DNA of 34,272 nucleotides from JBGSKV01 sp041740975 (lineage in GTDB: Bacteria; Bdellovibrionota_B; Oligoflexia; Oligoflexales; JALZUQ01), in the NCBI GenBank assembly GCA_041740975.1, contig JBGSKV010000039.1:1-34272 (forward strand), written 5' to 3'. This document shows, piece by piece, positions 23,788-31,511 of this stretch (positions are counted from its first letter, which is position 1; every line of letters starts with the position of its first letter). A program made the translations under genes and the position numbers. Under the pieces are notes generated by a model, which ran no database searches, was not told the origin of the DNA, and saw only the letters and a program-made list of their open reading frames with translations.

Positions 23788-25137
23788 ATGATTTCCCTTT
23801 ATAGCCGCAGTAAACTTTTCGTCATTATACTTCTGGTGCTGAGCTGTGCGTCTGCTTGCAAAGCCAAGATTTCGAAATCCGATCCATTAACCATAAATTC
23901 GATTTCTCCCACTTCTGGTTCTTACGAAGGCGGAACCAAAGTTACGATTTCGGGAAAAACCATGGACGATGTGACGCAGGTTAAGTTTGATGGTGAAATT
24001 TGTACTTCTCTTGAAATTGTTTCGGAAAAAAAACTCACTTGCTTGACGCCAGCGCACGCCGCGGGAGAAGTCGACGTTGTCTTATATTCTGCGACCTTTA
24101 ACCCTCTGACACTTAAAGACGGATTTTTATATACCGGCGAAGCCGACGTCGCACCGACTCTGACATCGATCGCGCCTACTGAGGGTGTGATTGCCGGAGG
24201 TGATGCCGTTGCGTTAACAGGCACTGGATTTGAAACGGGAGCGACCGTTCAGTTTGATGGAGTGGACGCCACCAATGTTGTTGTAGTTTCGAACTCGTCC
24301 ATCACTTGTGACACGCCGGCCCATGCTGCGGGAGTTGTTGACGTGACAGTTGAGAACGCCAATACCCTGAACGATACTTTGGCTGCAAGCTTTACATATG
24401 TCACTTTGCCGACTATTGCATCCGTAAACCCAACGTCTGGTTCAGCATCGGGAGGCCTTGGGGTAACCATCTCAGGAACAAACTTAACAGGAACAACTGC
24501 TGTAACATTTGACGGAGTTGCCGCAACTAGCGTGAATGTCGTCAACGCGACCACTGTCACCGCAGTGACGCTGGCGCATGCTGCCGGGGCCGTTGATGTG
24601 GAAATTACAACCGCCAGTGGGAGTGATTCGCTAGTCAGTGGATTCACCTATCTGGTCACTGCCGTTGGACAATCTGCCTTTGGGGGCGTAATCGCGTCTC
24701 TGGGTGGTGGACTCGATGATATCATTGCTGCGACTGCAGATAATAGCACGGGAATTGAATGGGGAGATGTGGGTCTCGCAACTTCCGCCACGAGTACAAT
24801 GGACGGCGCCACGAATACGGCAACGATCTTGGGAGTGGTTACAGTTTTCCCTAATGCTGCGTCGATCTGCAATGACTACGAAATTGATTCGTTAGGAAAC
24901 ACACCATGCGAAGTTGGAAATACTTGCTATAACAGTTGGTTCCTGCCAGCGCAAAATCAACTCAATTCACTTTTCGTAAACCGAGTGGCGATTGGCGGTT
25001 TTTGGCTATCTTATTTTAGCTCCACTGAAGTTGATGCAAACCAGGCTAGCGTTCAGGAATTTGTTACAGGCAGTATGGGAGCGGGAATTAAAAATGCCCT
25101 AGATAAAGTCCGATGTGTGGCTGCATTTACACCGTAA
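23788..25137 (+). CDS. lipoprotein with three IPT/TIG domains and an Lcl-type (DUF1566-like) C-terminus
   Basis: A 449-residue protein with a signal sequence ending in a lipobox (SCASACKAK). Three immunoglobulin-like IPT/TIG domains follow, each with an SPTSGSYEGGT-type start and an AHAAG(E/V/A)VDV core: about 35-115, 122-207 and 210-290. The last 140 residues contain YNSWFLPAQNQLNSLF and FWLSYFSSTEVDANQASVQ, with a final VRCVAAF, the pattern of Lcl/DUF1566 C-terminal domains found in surface proteins. It is likely a surface-exposed adhesin or binding protein. GC appears higher in the repeats than in the following gene. Confidence 0.8.
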   Translation: MISLYSRSKLFVIILLVLSCASACKAKISKSDPLTINSISPTSGSYEGGTKVTISGKTMDDVTQVKFDGEICTSLEIVSEKKLTCLTPAHAAGEVDVVLYSATFNPLTLKDGFLYTGEADVAPTLTSIAPTEGVIAGGDAVALTGTGFETGATVQFDGVDATNVVVVSNSSITCDTPAHAAGVVDVTVENANTLNDTLAASFTYVTLPTIASVNPTSGSASGGLGVTISGTNLTGTTAVTFDGVAATSVNVVNATTVTAVTLAHAAGAVDVEITTASGSDSLVSGFTYLVTAVGQSAFGGVIASLGGGLDDIIAATADNSTGIEWGDVGLATSATSTMDGATNTATILGVVTVFPNAASICNDYEIDSLGNTPCEVGNTCYNSWFLPAQNQLNSLFVNRVAIGGFWLSYFSSTEVDANQASVQEFVTGSMGAGIKNALDKVRCVAAFTP

Positions 25138-25227
25138 TTTATTTGAGTCCAGTCGGGTCTCCCCTGATTACTTGGATTTTTCACTGTACTTATCATGATC
25201 ATTTTTTTCAATTTCAGGAGCTTATTT

Positions 25228-25899
25228 TTGGAAAACATAAACTTGTCTCATCAACCAGGAAAAGGATTCCATATTGAAGATTTTCCAGACGCAGTTAAAT
25301 TAATCGCCTTGAAAGACGGGAGATCAAAAAGACTTGCAGATTTAGCGCTGCATCATTCAGATTTAAAATATGTCATCGATTGCTTAAATGAAATCAATAA
25401 CCTTGGAGAAGATTGTCACATTGTTCGCACGTCCCTTTGGCAAAGCAGTATAACTCAATTTATAAAATGCTTTGGCGAAAATAAATCTCGATTTAACTTA
25501 GATTTACAAAAAGTTTTTAAGAACGATATTGGCGCAATTGAGGCATTTTATGGAATCAAAGCACTAAGAAATAAACACATAGTCCACGACGAAAACTCAT
25601 ATTCCCAATGCATTTCCGGAGCAGTACTAAACGCAGATTACTCTTCGTTTAAAGTCGCCAAGATTATTTGCTTTGCAGCAACGATCGACACTCTTTCACA
25701 GGACTTTTGGTCTAACTTGATGCGTTTAACTACTGAGACTTTAAAATGGGTGACAATGGAGTTTGATTTAGTATGCGTGAAAATCACTACGGATCTTGAG
25801 GCGAGAGATTATACTGATCTATTGGCCATGGATTCGGTAACATATTCGAAGCCGCAACCGGGGATTGACACATTGACTTCCAAACGAAAAAAATATTAG
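25228..25899 (+). CDS. HEPN-like protein of unknown function, AT-rich
   Basis: Start set at TTG 25228, with AGGAG seven bases upstream, giving 223 residues; the ATG 11 codons earlier has no ribosome site. No signal peptide or membrane segment. The protein is helical, and the central motif KALRNKHIVHDENS, with Arg114-x5-His120, resembles the R-x4-6-H motif of HEPN domains, which are RNases in many toxin and abortive-infection systems. The resemblance is to HEPN proteins of the AbiU2-like type, by pattern only. Base composition is clearly more AT-rich than in neighbours, suggesting acquisition. No antitoxin-like partner is seen; the next gene is a lipoprotein nine bases on with its own ribosome site. 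Confidence 0.5.
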   Translation: MENINLSHQPGKGFHIEDFPDAVKLIALKDGRSKRLADLALHHSDLKYVIDCLNEINNLGEDCHIVRTSLWQSSITQFIKCFGENKSRFNLDLQKVFKNDIGAIEAFYGIKALRNKHIVHDENSYSQCISGAVLNADYSSFKVAKIICFAATIDTLSQDFWSNLMRLTTETLKWVTMEFDLVCVKITTDLEARDYTDLLAMDSVTYSKPQPGIDTLTSKRKKY

Positions 25900-25922
25900 T
25901 TTCGACTATGGAGGGACAATTA

Positions 25923-26138
25923 ATGAAAAAATGTTGTTTCATATTGTTATTTTTGGTCTACGGATGCATCACTCAACGGTATTATTTTAAACAAGAAGTT
26001 GATGATGCTACGGCAAATCGCGATTTAGCTAATTGTCAGGCGAAAGCTGGTCAGGCATGTGGACAACATGTCAGGTGTTTTCATCAAGTTGAAGGCACAT
26101 GTATGCGAGGAGAAGGTTACATACTACAGACTAAATAG
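25923..26138 (+). CDS. small Cys-rich lipoprotein
   Basis: Start at ATG 25923 behind GGAGGG; 71 residues. The signal sequence ends in a lipobox (LVYGCITQ, Cys15). The mature part of about 56 residues has five further Cys (LANCQAK, QACGQH, VRCFHQ, GTCMRG) in a compact pattern that suggests disulfides. It follows the HEPN-like gene by 24 bases on the same strand and may be co-transcribed. Its base composition is AT-rich like that gene. No family recognised. Confidence 0.6.
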   Translation: MKKCCFILLFLVYGCITQRYYFKQEVDDATANRDLANCQAKAGQACGQHVRCFHQVEGTCMRGEGYILQTK

Positions 26139-26235
26139 AAGCAATCCCTGAGAGCTTCGAACCTCCCGAAGCCATTTACCCAACCTCACCAGGCCCATCA
26201 CCTCGCCCGGGATGACGGAAGCCAGACGAAGTTGG

Positions 26236-26336
26236 TTTTTTCTTTGGGCTAGGCGGACAAGGAGCGCCCGAAGGAGTTTACATTCTGGTAAATGACTGAG
26301 GGAGCGACGCCAGTCCAACAACGCCCAAAGAAAAAA
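26236..26336. repeat. structured element bounded by 14-bp inverted repeats
   Basis: TTTTTTCTTTGGGC (26236-26249) and GCCCAAAGAAAAAA (26323-26336) are perfect inverted copies 73 bases apart. The interior holds a small hairpin TTTAC-attctg-GTAAA and GC-rich segments (GGCGGAC, GGAGCGCCCG, GGGAGCGACGCC). The element lies 10 bases beyond the 3' end of tRNA-Arg, on a non-coding stretch from 26139 to 26346. It could be a MITE-like or REP-like repeat, or a non-coding RNA processed with the tRNA transcript. Copies elsewhere in the genome cannot be checked from this window. Confidence 0.55.
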
Positions 26337-26346
26337 GCGACGAGTA

Positions 26347-26423
26347 TGGCGCACCCGGAGAGATTCGAACTCCCGACCAACTGGTTCGAAGCCAGTTACT
26401 CTATCCAGCTGAGCTACGGGTGC
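26347..26423 (-). tRNA. tRNA-Arg (anticodon TCG)
   Basis: On the minus strand a 77-base cloverleaf starts GCACCCG and ends CGGGTGC-G-CCA, with CCA encoded. The D arm is GCTCAGCTGGATAGAGT; the anticodon stem ACTGG/CCAGT encloses the loop CTTCGAA with anticodon TCG, reading CGA; the T arm GGGAGTTCGAATCTCTCC has the TTCGAAT loop. All stems are complete. Confidence 0.95.
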
Positions 26424-26473
26424 ACTGAGACTGAAGGTCTTTTTTATAGCCTATATGTCAGCGATGTCTAGGC

Positions 26474-27028
26474 CTAATCCTGAAGGGCAGGCCCCAAGCG
26501 TTTGAGGCCAAATAACGGCTTGAACATGAATGCTTTTTCCTCTGACCATGCACCTTCCCATTTGCCCCGAACGCAGCTCAGCACCGGGTATTCCCATGCC
26601 CTACGAACTGGCCTGGACTCAAATGGCGTTATGGTGAAATCAGTTCTGGCGACAGCAGGATATGCGACTGAGCCGTCGTCGTGGGTAATTTCATTTTCCA
26701 AGTCAATAAATAGTTGAAGATTATGAGTCTCGATGGCACCTGACTTTCTGGTTTTCGTCAGCTTAACTTTCACTTCATCCTGAACTTCGCGGAAATGAAT
26801 GGGTCTAAAGGTGGCAGACGTGTTGCGATTAAACATACCTTCGCTGATCGTCACCTTCCTTTGTTTTTCCGGATCCTTTTGAGTTTCATCGATGAGCACA
26901 CTCAAACGGATGGACTTGAGTTTTGACTTAGCTTTGTAGTAACCGCGGCAAGTCCACTCACGATCGTACGATGCAAAACTCACTTGCGAAACGAATATAC
27001 TCATTAACACTAAAAATACTCTCAACAT
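26474..27028 (-). CDS. exported protein of unknown function
   Basis: A 184-residue protein with a signal peptide (MLRVFLVLMSIFVSQVSFA) and GAGG ahead of the ATG. The mature part has two Cys (EWTCRGYY and VLSCVRGKW), one near the N-terminus and one near the C-terminus, and alternating strands rich in charged residues, suggesting a beta-barrel or sandwich closed by a disulfide. No family recognised. It lies 24 bases downstream of the phytochelatin-synthase-like gene on the same strand, so the two may be co-transcribed. Confidence 0.6.
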   Translation of the reverse strand: MLRVFLVLMSIFVSQVSFASYDREWTCRGYYKAKSKLKSIRLSVLIDETQKDPEKQRKVTISEGMFNRNTSATFRPIHFREVQDEVKVKLTKTRKSGAIETHNLQLFIDLENEITHDDGSVAYPAVARTDFTITPFESRPVRRAWEYPVLSCVRGKWEGAWSEEKAFMFKPLFGLKRLGPALQD

Positions 27029-27052
27029 AAAAATCCTCTATTCATGAAAAAA

Positions 27053-27844
27053 TTAATTGCCTGAAATCAATAAATAGCCACGGTTTTCGACAGTGTCCAA
27101 CGTCTTCATAGCCGCCAAAAGTGTATCGGAACGCACCCAAACCCAATCGGCTTTGGTGGGTGTGACGTCCAAAATCAAAAAAGAATCTGTACCAGAATCA
27201 TAAGCGCCAACGGGCGAAATATGCCCCCCACCCTCTTGGTTCATGCCTTTACGCGCGTAGTTTACAACAACATAGTCACCAGGTGATTTCAGATTTTGGA
27301 TCATTTCCGATTTCATTTTGGCGAGTTCGAACTTATCGTCAACGACGCGTAGATCGCTTTTGACGCCATGAGCTTCGAATCCAGCATGCAACTGGCGCAA
27401 CTGGAAGCCCATATCATTGGTCTTCTTCCCTTTTACTGTTTTAGGCCGGCCGAGAACGTCCATCTTGGCTTTGGGTATTTTGGCGAACACGCTGTTTTGC
27501 GTATAGCGCGGATAAAAAGGGGACCAATCTTTGGAAACCGGGAGATTTTTTTGTTCTGCACGAGAAAGTTGGGTTCTGTCTTCAGGAACAGCCACAGAGC
27601 CTCGTCGCACACGCATGGCATTCAAGACAATCGCCATGGTCGCTGGACCACAAAAGACTTTGTTGGTCTGACCTTCAAACTGATTTGCTAAAGGAAAGAA
27701 ATCGACTTTATGATTTGAGTTTTCAAGGCGAGAGACGCCTGGCTCTTGGCTCCAACTGATAATAGGATCTTTGGAAGAACCTTTATTTAAAGTTGCGCAT
27801 CCTGACAGCACAAAACTTACGAAAATAATTTGTAACTTGTTCAC
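27053..27844 (-). CDS. phytochelatin-synthase-like lipoprotein
   Basis: Starts with GTG at 27844 behind GGAAAGG; 263 residues. The signal sequence ends in a lipobox (FVLSGCATL, Cys16). The rest matches the phytochelatin synthase family, a papain-like fold: Cys65 in NKVFCGPATMAIVLNAM, His208 in GGGHISPVGAYD and Asp226 in FLILDVTP form the triad. Bacterial relatives with only this N-terminal domain cleave glutathione to gamma-Glu-Cys and make little phytochelatin. The lipid anchor puts the enzyme in the periplasm or on the outer membrane, an unusual place for glutathione chemistry. A different peptidase or transpeptidase role is possible. Confidence 0.85.
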   Translation of the reverse strand: MNKLQIIFVSFVLSGCATLNKGSSKDPIISWSQEPGVSRLENSNHKVDFFPLANQFEGQTNKVFCGPATMAIVLNAMRVRRGSVAVPEDRTQLSRAEQKNLPVSKDWSPFYPRYTQNSVFAKIPKAKMDVLGRPKTVKGKKTNDMGFQLRQLHAGFEAHGVKSDLRVVDDKFELAKMKSEMIQNLKSPGDYVVVNYARKGMNQEGGGHISPVGAYDSGTDSFLILDVTPTKADWVWVRSDTLLAAMKTLDTVENRGYLLISGN

Positions 27845-28088
27845 TATTTGGCCTTTCCGGTTTAAATCAATGAGCTCCTTTACCTACCCTGTCCATGCCG
27901 GCAGAGTCAACGCCTACCCCAATCTGGGTCCGCATGAATCATTAGTAAACCAATCCAGTAACAAATGAGTACCTATAACCATGGAAATATTTGTCTATTT
28001 TTTGGATTAAGTTCATATAAACAGTCAAATAAGAGTTTGGCCGCCATATTGCTTTAAGGGTGCTGAACTTAATTTTAAGGAGAATGTC

Positions 28089-28850
28089 GTGAAGATTTTG
28101 ATCTTGGTGCTGTTTATCTTCGTTGTCTGTTCAGCATGTGGAAAGGGCATAGAAAGTACCTTCGCCGAAGCAAAAGCAGCTCCGGTTTCCCAAACAGATG
28201 ATGACAATGATGATGAGGAGGAAGAAATTGAAACGATCAGAGTGCTTGATTACGCACAGCAAGAATTCGAATTCCAATACAATGGTGAAAATATAATGGC
28301 CAGGCTCGTCGTTATGAGCACTGTTAAAAATGTCTTTACCTCACAGGTCGAACTCATAACCTTTCCTGAAGTACTTCCCATAAATCTTTCAGTTCGATCG
28401 CTTGGTGAAGAAAGTGTCTTAGCCAATGAACTTCGCATCAAATGTCCAAAAGACGCACGGAAATTGGGTGCAGACGACATCCTCAGAATGAAGAAAAACG
28501 CAGGAATTTTTGACATTGTTGGGTATTCGAAAGATTCTGGATTCGGCAAACCTATGTTTGCAGAAGCCATGAAAACAAACATTGCCGCTGCATTCAATCA
28601 GGAAATCTCCGATAAGCTCGGCCAGTATCTCGAACCAGTTTTCGTCGCATTCAGCCGTTCGATTGGCTATGCATTAGATTATGGATTGGAAAAGTATGAC
28701 GAAACTTTCTCGCAACTCTTGAATGGGGCAGAAACAGAACTAACGAACGGTCAGCTGTGTGATTTGATGGATGGTCGCACTATCCAAGTTATTGGCGATC
28801 AAGGCATTGATTCGTCAAGTCTAGCAGTTGAATTTCGTTCGGAAAAATAG
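28089..28850 (+). CDS. lipoprotein of unknown function
   Basis: Starts with GTG at 28089, with a strong AAGGAG six bases upstream; 253 residues. The signal sequence ends in a lipobox (VVCSACGKG, Cys17). A very acidic linker follows (DDDNDDEEEEIE), then a region with few Cys (IRIKCPKDA, GQLCDLM) and mixed helix/strand character, including MKTNIAAAFNQEISDKLGQYLEPVF. No family recognised. The acidic linker resembles that of the lipoprotein at 4008-4631. A hairpin without a T-run lies between it and the convergent carboxypeptidase gene. Confidence 0.62.
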   Translation: MKILILVLFIFVVCSACGKGIESTFAEAKAAPVSQTDDDNDDEEEEIETIRVLDYAQQEFEFQYNGENIMARLVVMSTVKNVFTSQVELITFPEVLPINLSVRSLGEESVLANELRIKCPKDARKLGADDILRMKKNAGIFDIVGYSKDSGFGKPMFAEAMKTNIAAAFNQEISDKLGQYLEPVFVAFSRSIGYALDYGLEKYDETFSQLLNGAETELTNGQLCDLMDGRTIQVIGDQGIDSSSLAVEFRSEK

Positions 28851-28866
28851 AAACGGAAATTAGAAA

Positions 28867-28891
28867 GCGGCGAACCCATTCGGTTCGCCGC
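28867..28891. other. strong hairpin between convergent genes
   Basis: A 10-bp perfect GC-rich stem, GCGGCGAACC (28867-28876) with GGTTCGCCGC (28882-28891), loop CATTC. Neither side has a T-run, so it may end or protect both convergent transcripts without being a classical intrinsic terminator. Confidence 0.6.
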
Positions 28892-28906
28892 CATCGCATG
28901 ATGAGA

Positions 28907-30040
28907 TTACTCTAGACCTGGCGTAAAGTAAGGTGAAATATCGCTGTACTTCGGAACGGGAATATCTTTTTCTGGCTCAAAACCAGCCAAAGAGTAAGAA
29001 CCCATTGCCGCTTCGTCAAATAGCACCGGACAAACTTTGATAAAATGCAGCACCGGCTTCCAGTTTTTGTTGATTTCGGTGGCAATAGAAGATTCGGGTG
29101 GATGCTTCGATGTTCCGACTTCTGCACCAATCGAACAAGTATTGAGACCCAGCTCTTTACCTCTTAAGAAGAAAAAGTCAGCAGAACTTCCTGCCGCAAT
29201 GTAACCCACCATCTCGGGAACAGATCCCCAGCGGTAGCCATTGAGATCGGACATTTGCTTACCAAACTGGCGGTAGAGATTGCCCTTATTACCTTCCGCA
29301 ATAGGTGTATCCGTATAGCCCCATGGCAGGAGCCACATGCGGCCTGATGCATGATAGTCAACTGTCGCATGGAACTGAACGTCTTCGAATAAATCTCGAA
29401 GAGCTTGAACACACTTTGTCGAGCGTGCATTGGGAGCGCCCGGCCAAGGGTAACTTCTATTGGGATCCACTCCTTCCACTTCACGAACATCGCGCGCGTA
29501 GCCATCTGGACAGGTGACGGGAGCGATATAAATATCACGCGTCTTCATCATCTCTTGAATGTCAGCATCGGAATCAAAATTTGCGAGAAGCTTATGCGTG
29601 ACTCCCATAATGGTCGTCGTTGCGATTTTTTCGTCGCCATGCACGGTCGCATTGATCAAGACTCTTTTCTTAGGTGTAGAGACGCGTTTGTCAGTTAAGC
29701 GTAAATAGAAAATATCCTGACCTTGTGCATTGCCATAAACTTTATACTCGGCAAGATGCGGCGCTTTTTTGGCCCAATCTTGAAGAGTTTCCTTCATTTC
29801 ATTAAGGTCCATATAGTGCTCGGGCATAGCCCCGACATCAATGGGTTCGGCGGGTTCCGTCGGTTCCTCGGGATTTACGGGAGGCTTGTTTGGAGGATTG
29901 TCGGTTGGTCTTTCATCGAAGACAACATCAGAATCTTGATTCATGGTGTCGCGCACAAATTTTCGTATCAGGCCACTATCGGATTGACCGCACGAAACGG
30001 CAAAAACCACCAGACTTAAAAAGACTGCCATCAGTTTCAT
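28907..30040 (-). CDS. M14 family zinc carboxypeptidase, lipoprotein
   Basis: A 377-residue protein with a lipobox (FAVSCGQS, Cys17), a Pro/Glu-rich linker (PPNKPPVNPEEPTEPAEP) and an M14 peptidase domain. Zinc ligands are His134 and Glu137 (ATVHGDEK) and His230 (VDYHASG); the substrate-carboxylate site is Asn194-Arg195 (VDPNRSYPW) and the catalytic base is Glu307 (IGAEVGTSKHP). The full active site supports a working exopeptidase that removes C-terminal residues, or a peptidoglycan-peptide or D-amino-acid-specific relative, at the cell surface or in the periplasm. GGTGA lies near the ATG. It is transcribed alone. Confidence 0.88.
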   Translation of the reverse strand: MKLMAVFLSLVVFAVSCGQSDSGLIRKFVRDTMNQDSDVVFDERPTDNPPNKPPVNPEEPTEPAEPIDVGAMPEHYMDLNEMKETLQDWAKKAPHLAEYKVYGNAQGQDIFYLRLTDKRVSTPKKRVLINATVHGDEKIATTTIMGVTHKLLANFDSDADIQEMMKTRDIYIAPVTCPDGYARDVREVEGVDPNRSYPWPGAPNARSTKCVQALRDLFEDVQFHATVDYHASGRMWLLPWGYTDTPIAEGNKGNLYRQFGKQMSDLNGYRWGSVPEMVGYIAAGSSADFFFLRGKELGLNTCSIGAEVGTSKHPPESSIATEINKNWKPVLHFIKVCPVLFDEAAMGSYSLAGFEPEKDIPVPKYSDISPYFTPGLE

Positions 30041-30143
30041 AAATCACCATGCCTCTATGGAAAGAACTTCGAAATGTCACAAGAATCCTAACGATCTCGG
30101 ACGCATCTGGGTTTCGGCCGGTTTTCTAAAAAAATGAATGAAG

Positions 30144-31064
30144 CTAAGATTTGCCCGGTACGTGCTGCTTTAAAGTGCCGAAAATAGAGCCTATTTTGAC
30201 GACCGCCTCAATCTGAACGATCGGTCTATGCGGCAACTCATGAGCGATCCAAAGGTATGAGTCGCCTTTTTGATCGAGTTTGTCGCCAATGTAGGTTTTG
30301 AGTTTGAGTTTGATAGTTTTGAATTCGCCCAAGTCTGGAATTTTTAAGGTTTCCAGTTTGAGCGCGTCGACTTCAGCCGTCCAGTTTTTTCCGGACGTAA
30401 ACATCGGAAAGGTGATTTTTTGCCCGACCTGAAACTGCTGCGTACGGAGTTTGAAGGAAGCGCTGAGGACGTCCATGGAACCCGGCACGAAAGCATGTTT
30501 TTTTTCTGTGATATCGTCTTTGTCTTTAATGGTTTTTTCGGAAACGATGCACGTAGCCGAGTTGAAATCCAAATATTTTTTGCGAATATAACGGCTCTTA
30601 AACAACTTTCCTTCATCTTGTTCCATGTAAAACCAAGACACACCAAAATCTACGGGATGGGCTATGGCTCTGATCTGATCCTCAGCTACAAATATCCATT
30701 TGTACCAAGCACCAGTACGTCCGTAGCCATCAAATACCTGCTGCCAACTGCCGTTGTGCAGATGGGGTTTTTGTACGGTAAGGACAGCGTCACCGACATA
30801 CATGCCTTTGAAACTCATTTTGAAAGTCGAAGTCTCACCAGGTTTGTATGGTGTATTGGCGTAAACTTCTTTATCGGACGCCACATTTGTCCGGGCTAAC
30901 TGCGGGCAGGTTGACTTCGTTGCCGCGGGTTTCGCAGCTACCGGAGCTGCGGCGGCCTTGCTCGAGGTTATTTTAGGCTCAGCTTTAGGTGGAGGAGTGG
31001 CCACTTGCGCAAAAAGAGACGGGTTCAGTAGCACCGAGGTCAGAATCAAAATTCGTTTTAGCAT
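30144..31064 (-). CDS. DUF3108 domain exported protein
   Basis: Start at ATG 31064 (306 residues); a TTG three codons earlier is possible and neither has a clear ribosome site. A signal peptide (MLKRILILTSVLLNPSLFA) is followed by a Pro/Ala/Lys-rich linker (AAAAPVAAKPAATK) and a DUF3108 domain with the typical start PYKPGETSTFKMSFKGMYVGDAVLTV, a VDFGVSWFYMEQDEG block and the closing IAHELPHRPIVQIEAVVKIGSI. DUF3108 proteins are periplasmic or outer-membrane-linked with a beta-rich, lipocalin- or LolA-like fold; no function is proven. The long linker suggests anchoring at a distance from the membrane or passage through peptidoglycan. Confidence 0.82.
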   Translation of the reverse strand: MLKRILILTSVLLNPSLFAQVATPPPKAEPKITSSKAAAAPVAAKPAATKSTCPQLARTNVASDKEVYANTPYKPGETSTFKMSFKGMYVGDAVLTVQKPHLHNGSWQQVFDGYGRTGAWYKWIFVAEDQIRAIAHPVDFGVSWFYMEQDEGKLFKSRYIRKKYLDFNSATCIVSEKTIKDKDDITEKKHAFVPGSMDVLSASFKLRTQQFQVGQKITFPMFTSGKNWTAEVDALKLETLKIPDLGEFKTIKLKLKTYIGDKLDQKGDSYLWIAHELPHRPIVQIEAVVKIGSIFGTLKQHVPGKS

Positions 31065-31073
31065 CGCGTTCAA

Positions 31074-31330
31074 CTTATGATGTTGGTGCTATTAAGATAT
31101 CACGCATGGAGTTTCTCAGCAAAAGCTCATGCTTACGAGACTCTCTCACTCCCGGCTTAAATTTATAGTGAGAACGAGGGACGATCGTCCTGATGAAATA
31201 TGCATCACATCGAATGGCATTTGCTTCCTGGAATTCATGCCCGTATGATGTTGGTTCGGTATCGCACTCAACTCCCCAGACTCCTTGCTCCGCTCGCGAA
31301 TTTTAAAATCGCCGCAAACGCCCTACTGAA
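31074..31330. other. intergenic region upstream of rpsA
   Basis: No coding region is supported. The stretch is mixed in composition and has no clear terminator; it should hold the promoter of the minus-strand DUF3108 gene. Confidence 0.4.
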
Positions 31331-31359
31331 TTGACTTTTACGTAGTGTCATGGTACCGA
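31331..31359 (+). promoter_or_regulatory. possible extended -10 promoter for rpsA
   Basis: TTGACT (31331-31336), 17 bases, and TGG-TACCGA (-10 at 31354-31359). The -10 is poor, but the TGn extension and the good -35 make it plausible. It overlaps the first in-frame ATG (31350), which speaks against translation starting there. Confidence 0.25.
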
Positions 31360-31432
31360 AAATACTCAGATTTTACGACGATTGTCGCGGCATGGGGTCG
31401 AGTCAGTCCAGTAAATTTAGCATTTTGTTTCG

Positions 31433-31485
31433 TTCTGCTTCGCATTCTTCTTCGCTAAAGCTTCGAAGAAACCAGCTTCGCAGAA
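31433..31485 (+). promoter_or_regulatory. nested hairpin in the rpsA leader
   Basis: TTCTGC (31433-31438) pairs with GCAGAA (31480-31485) and, inside it, TTCTTCG (31448-31454) pairs with CGAAGAA (31464-31470). It lies 18 bases before the likely ribosome site GGAG (31503-31506). In E. coli, S1 represses its own translation by binding a structured leader; a similar role is possible here. Confidence 0.4.
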
Positions 31486-31511
31486 TAAAAACAAATTATT
31501 TTGGAGTTCTT

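Noticed and set aside
26124..26354. A 76-residue minus-strand ORF covering the inverted-repeat element
   Set aside because: It runs through both arms of the palindrome and into the tRNA 3' end, has no ribosome binding site and no coding character; it is a by-product of the structured element.
31350..31511. N-terminal extension of S1 from the ATG at 31350
   Set aside because: The 54 residues do not resemble S1, overlap a possible promoter and leader hairpin, and lack a ribosome site, unlike the TTG at 31512.
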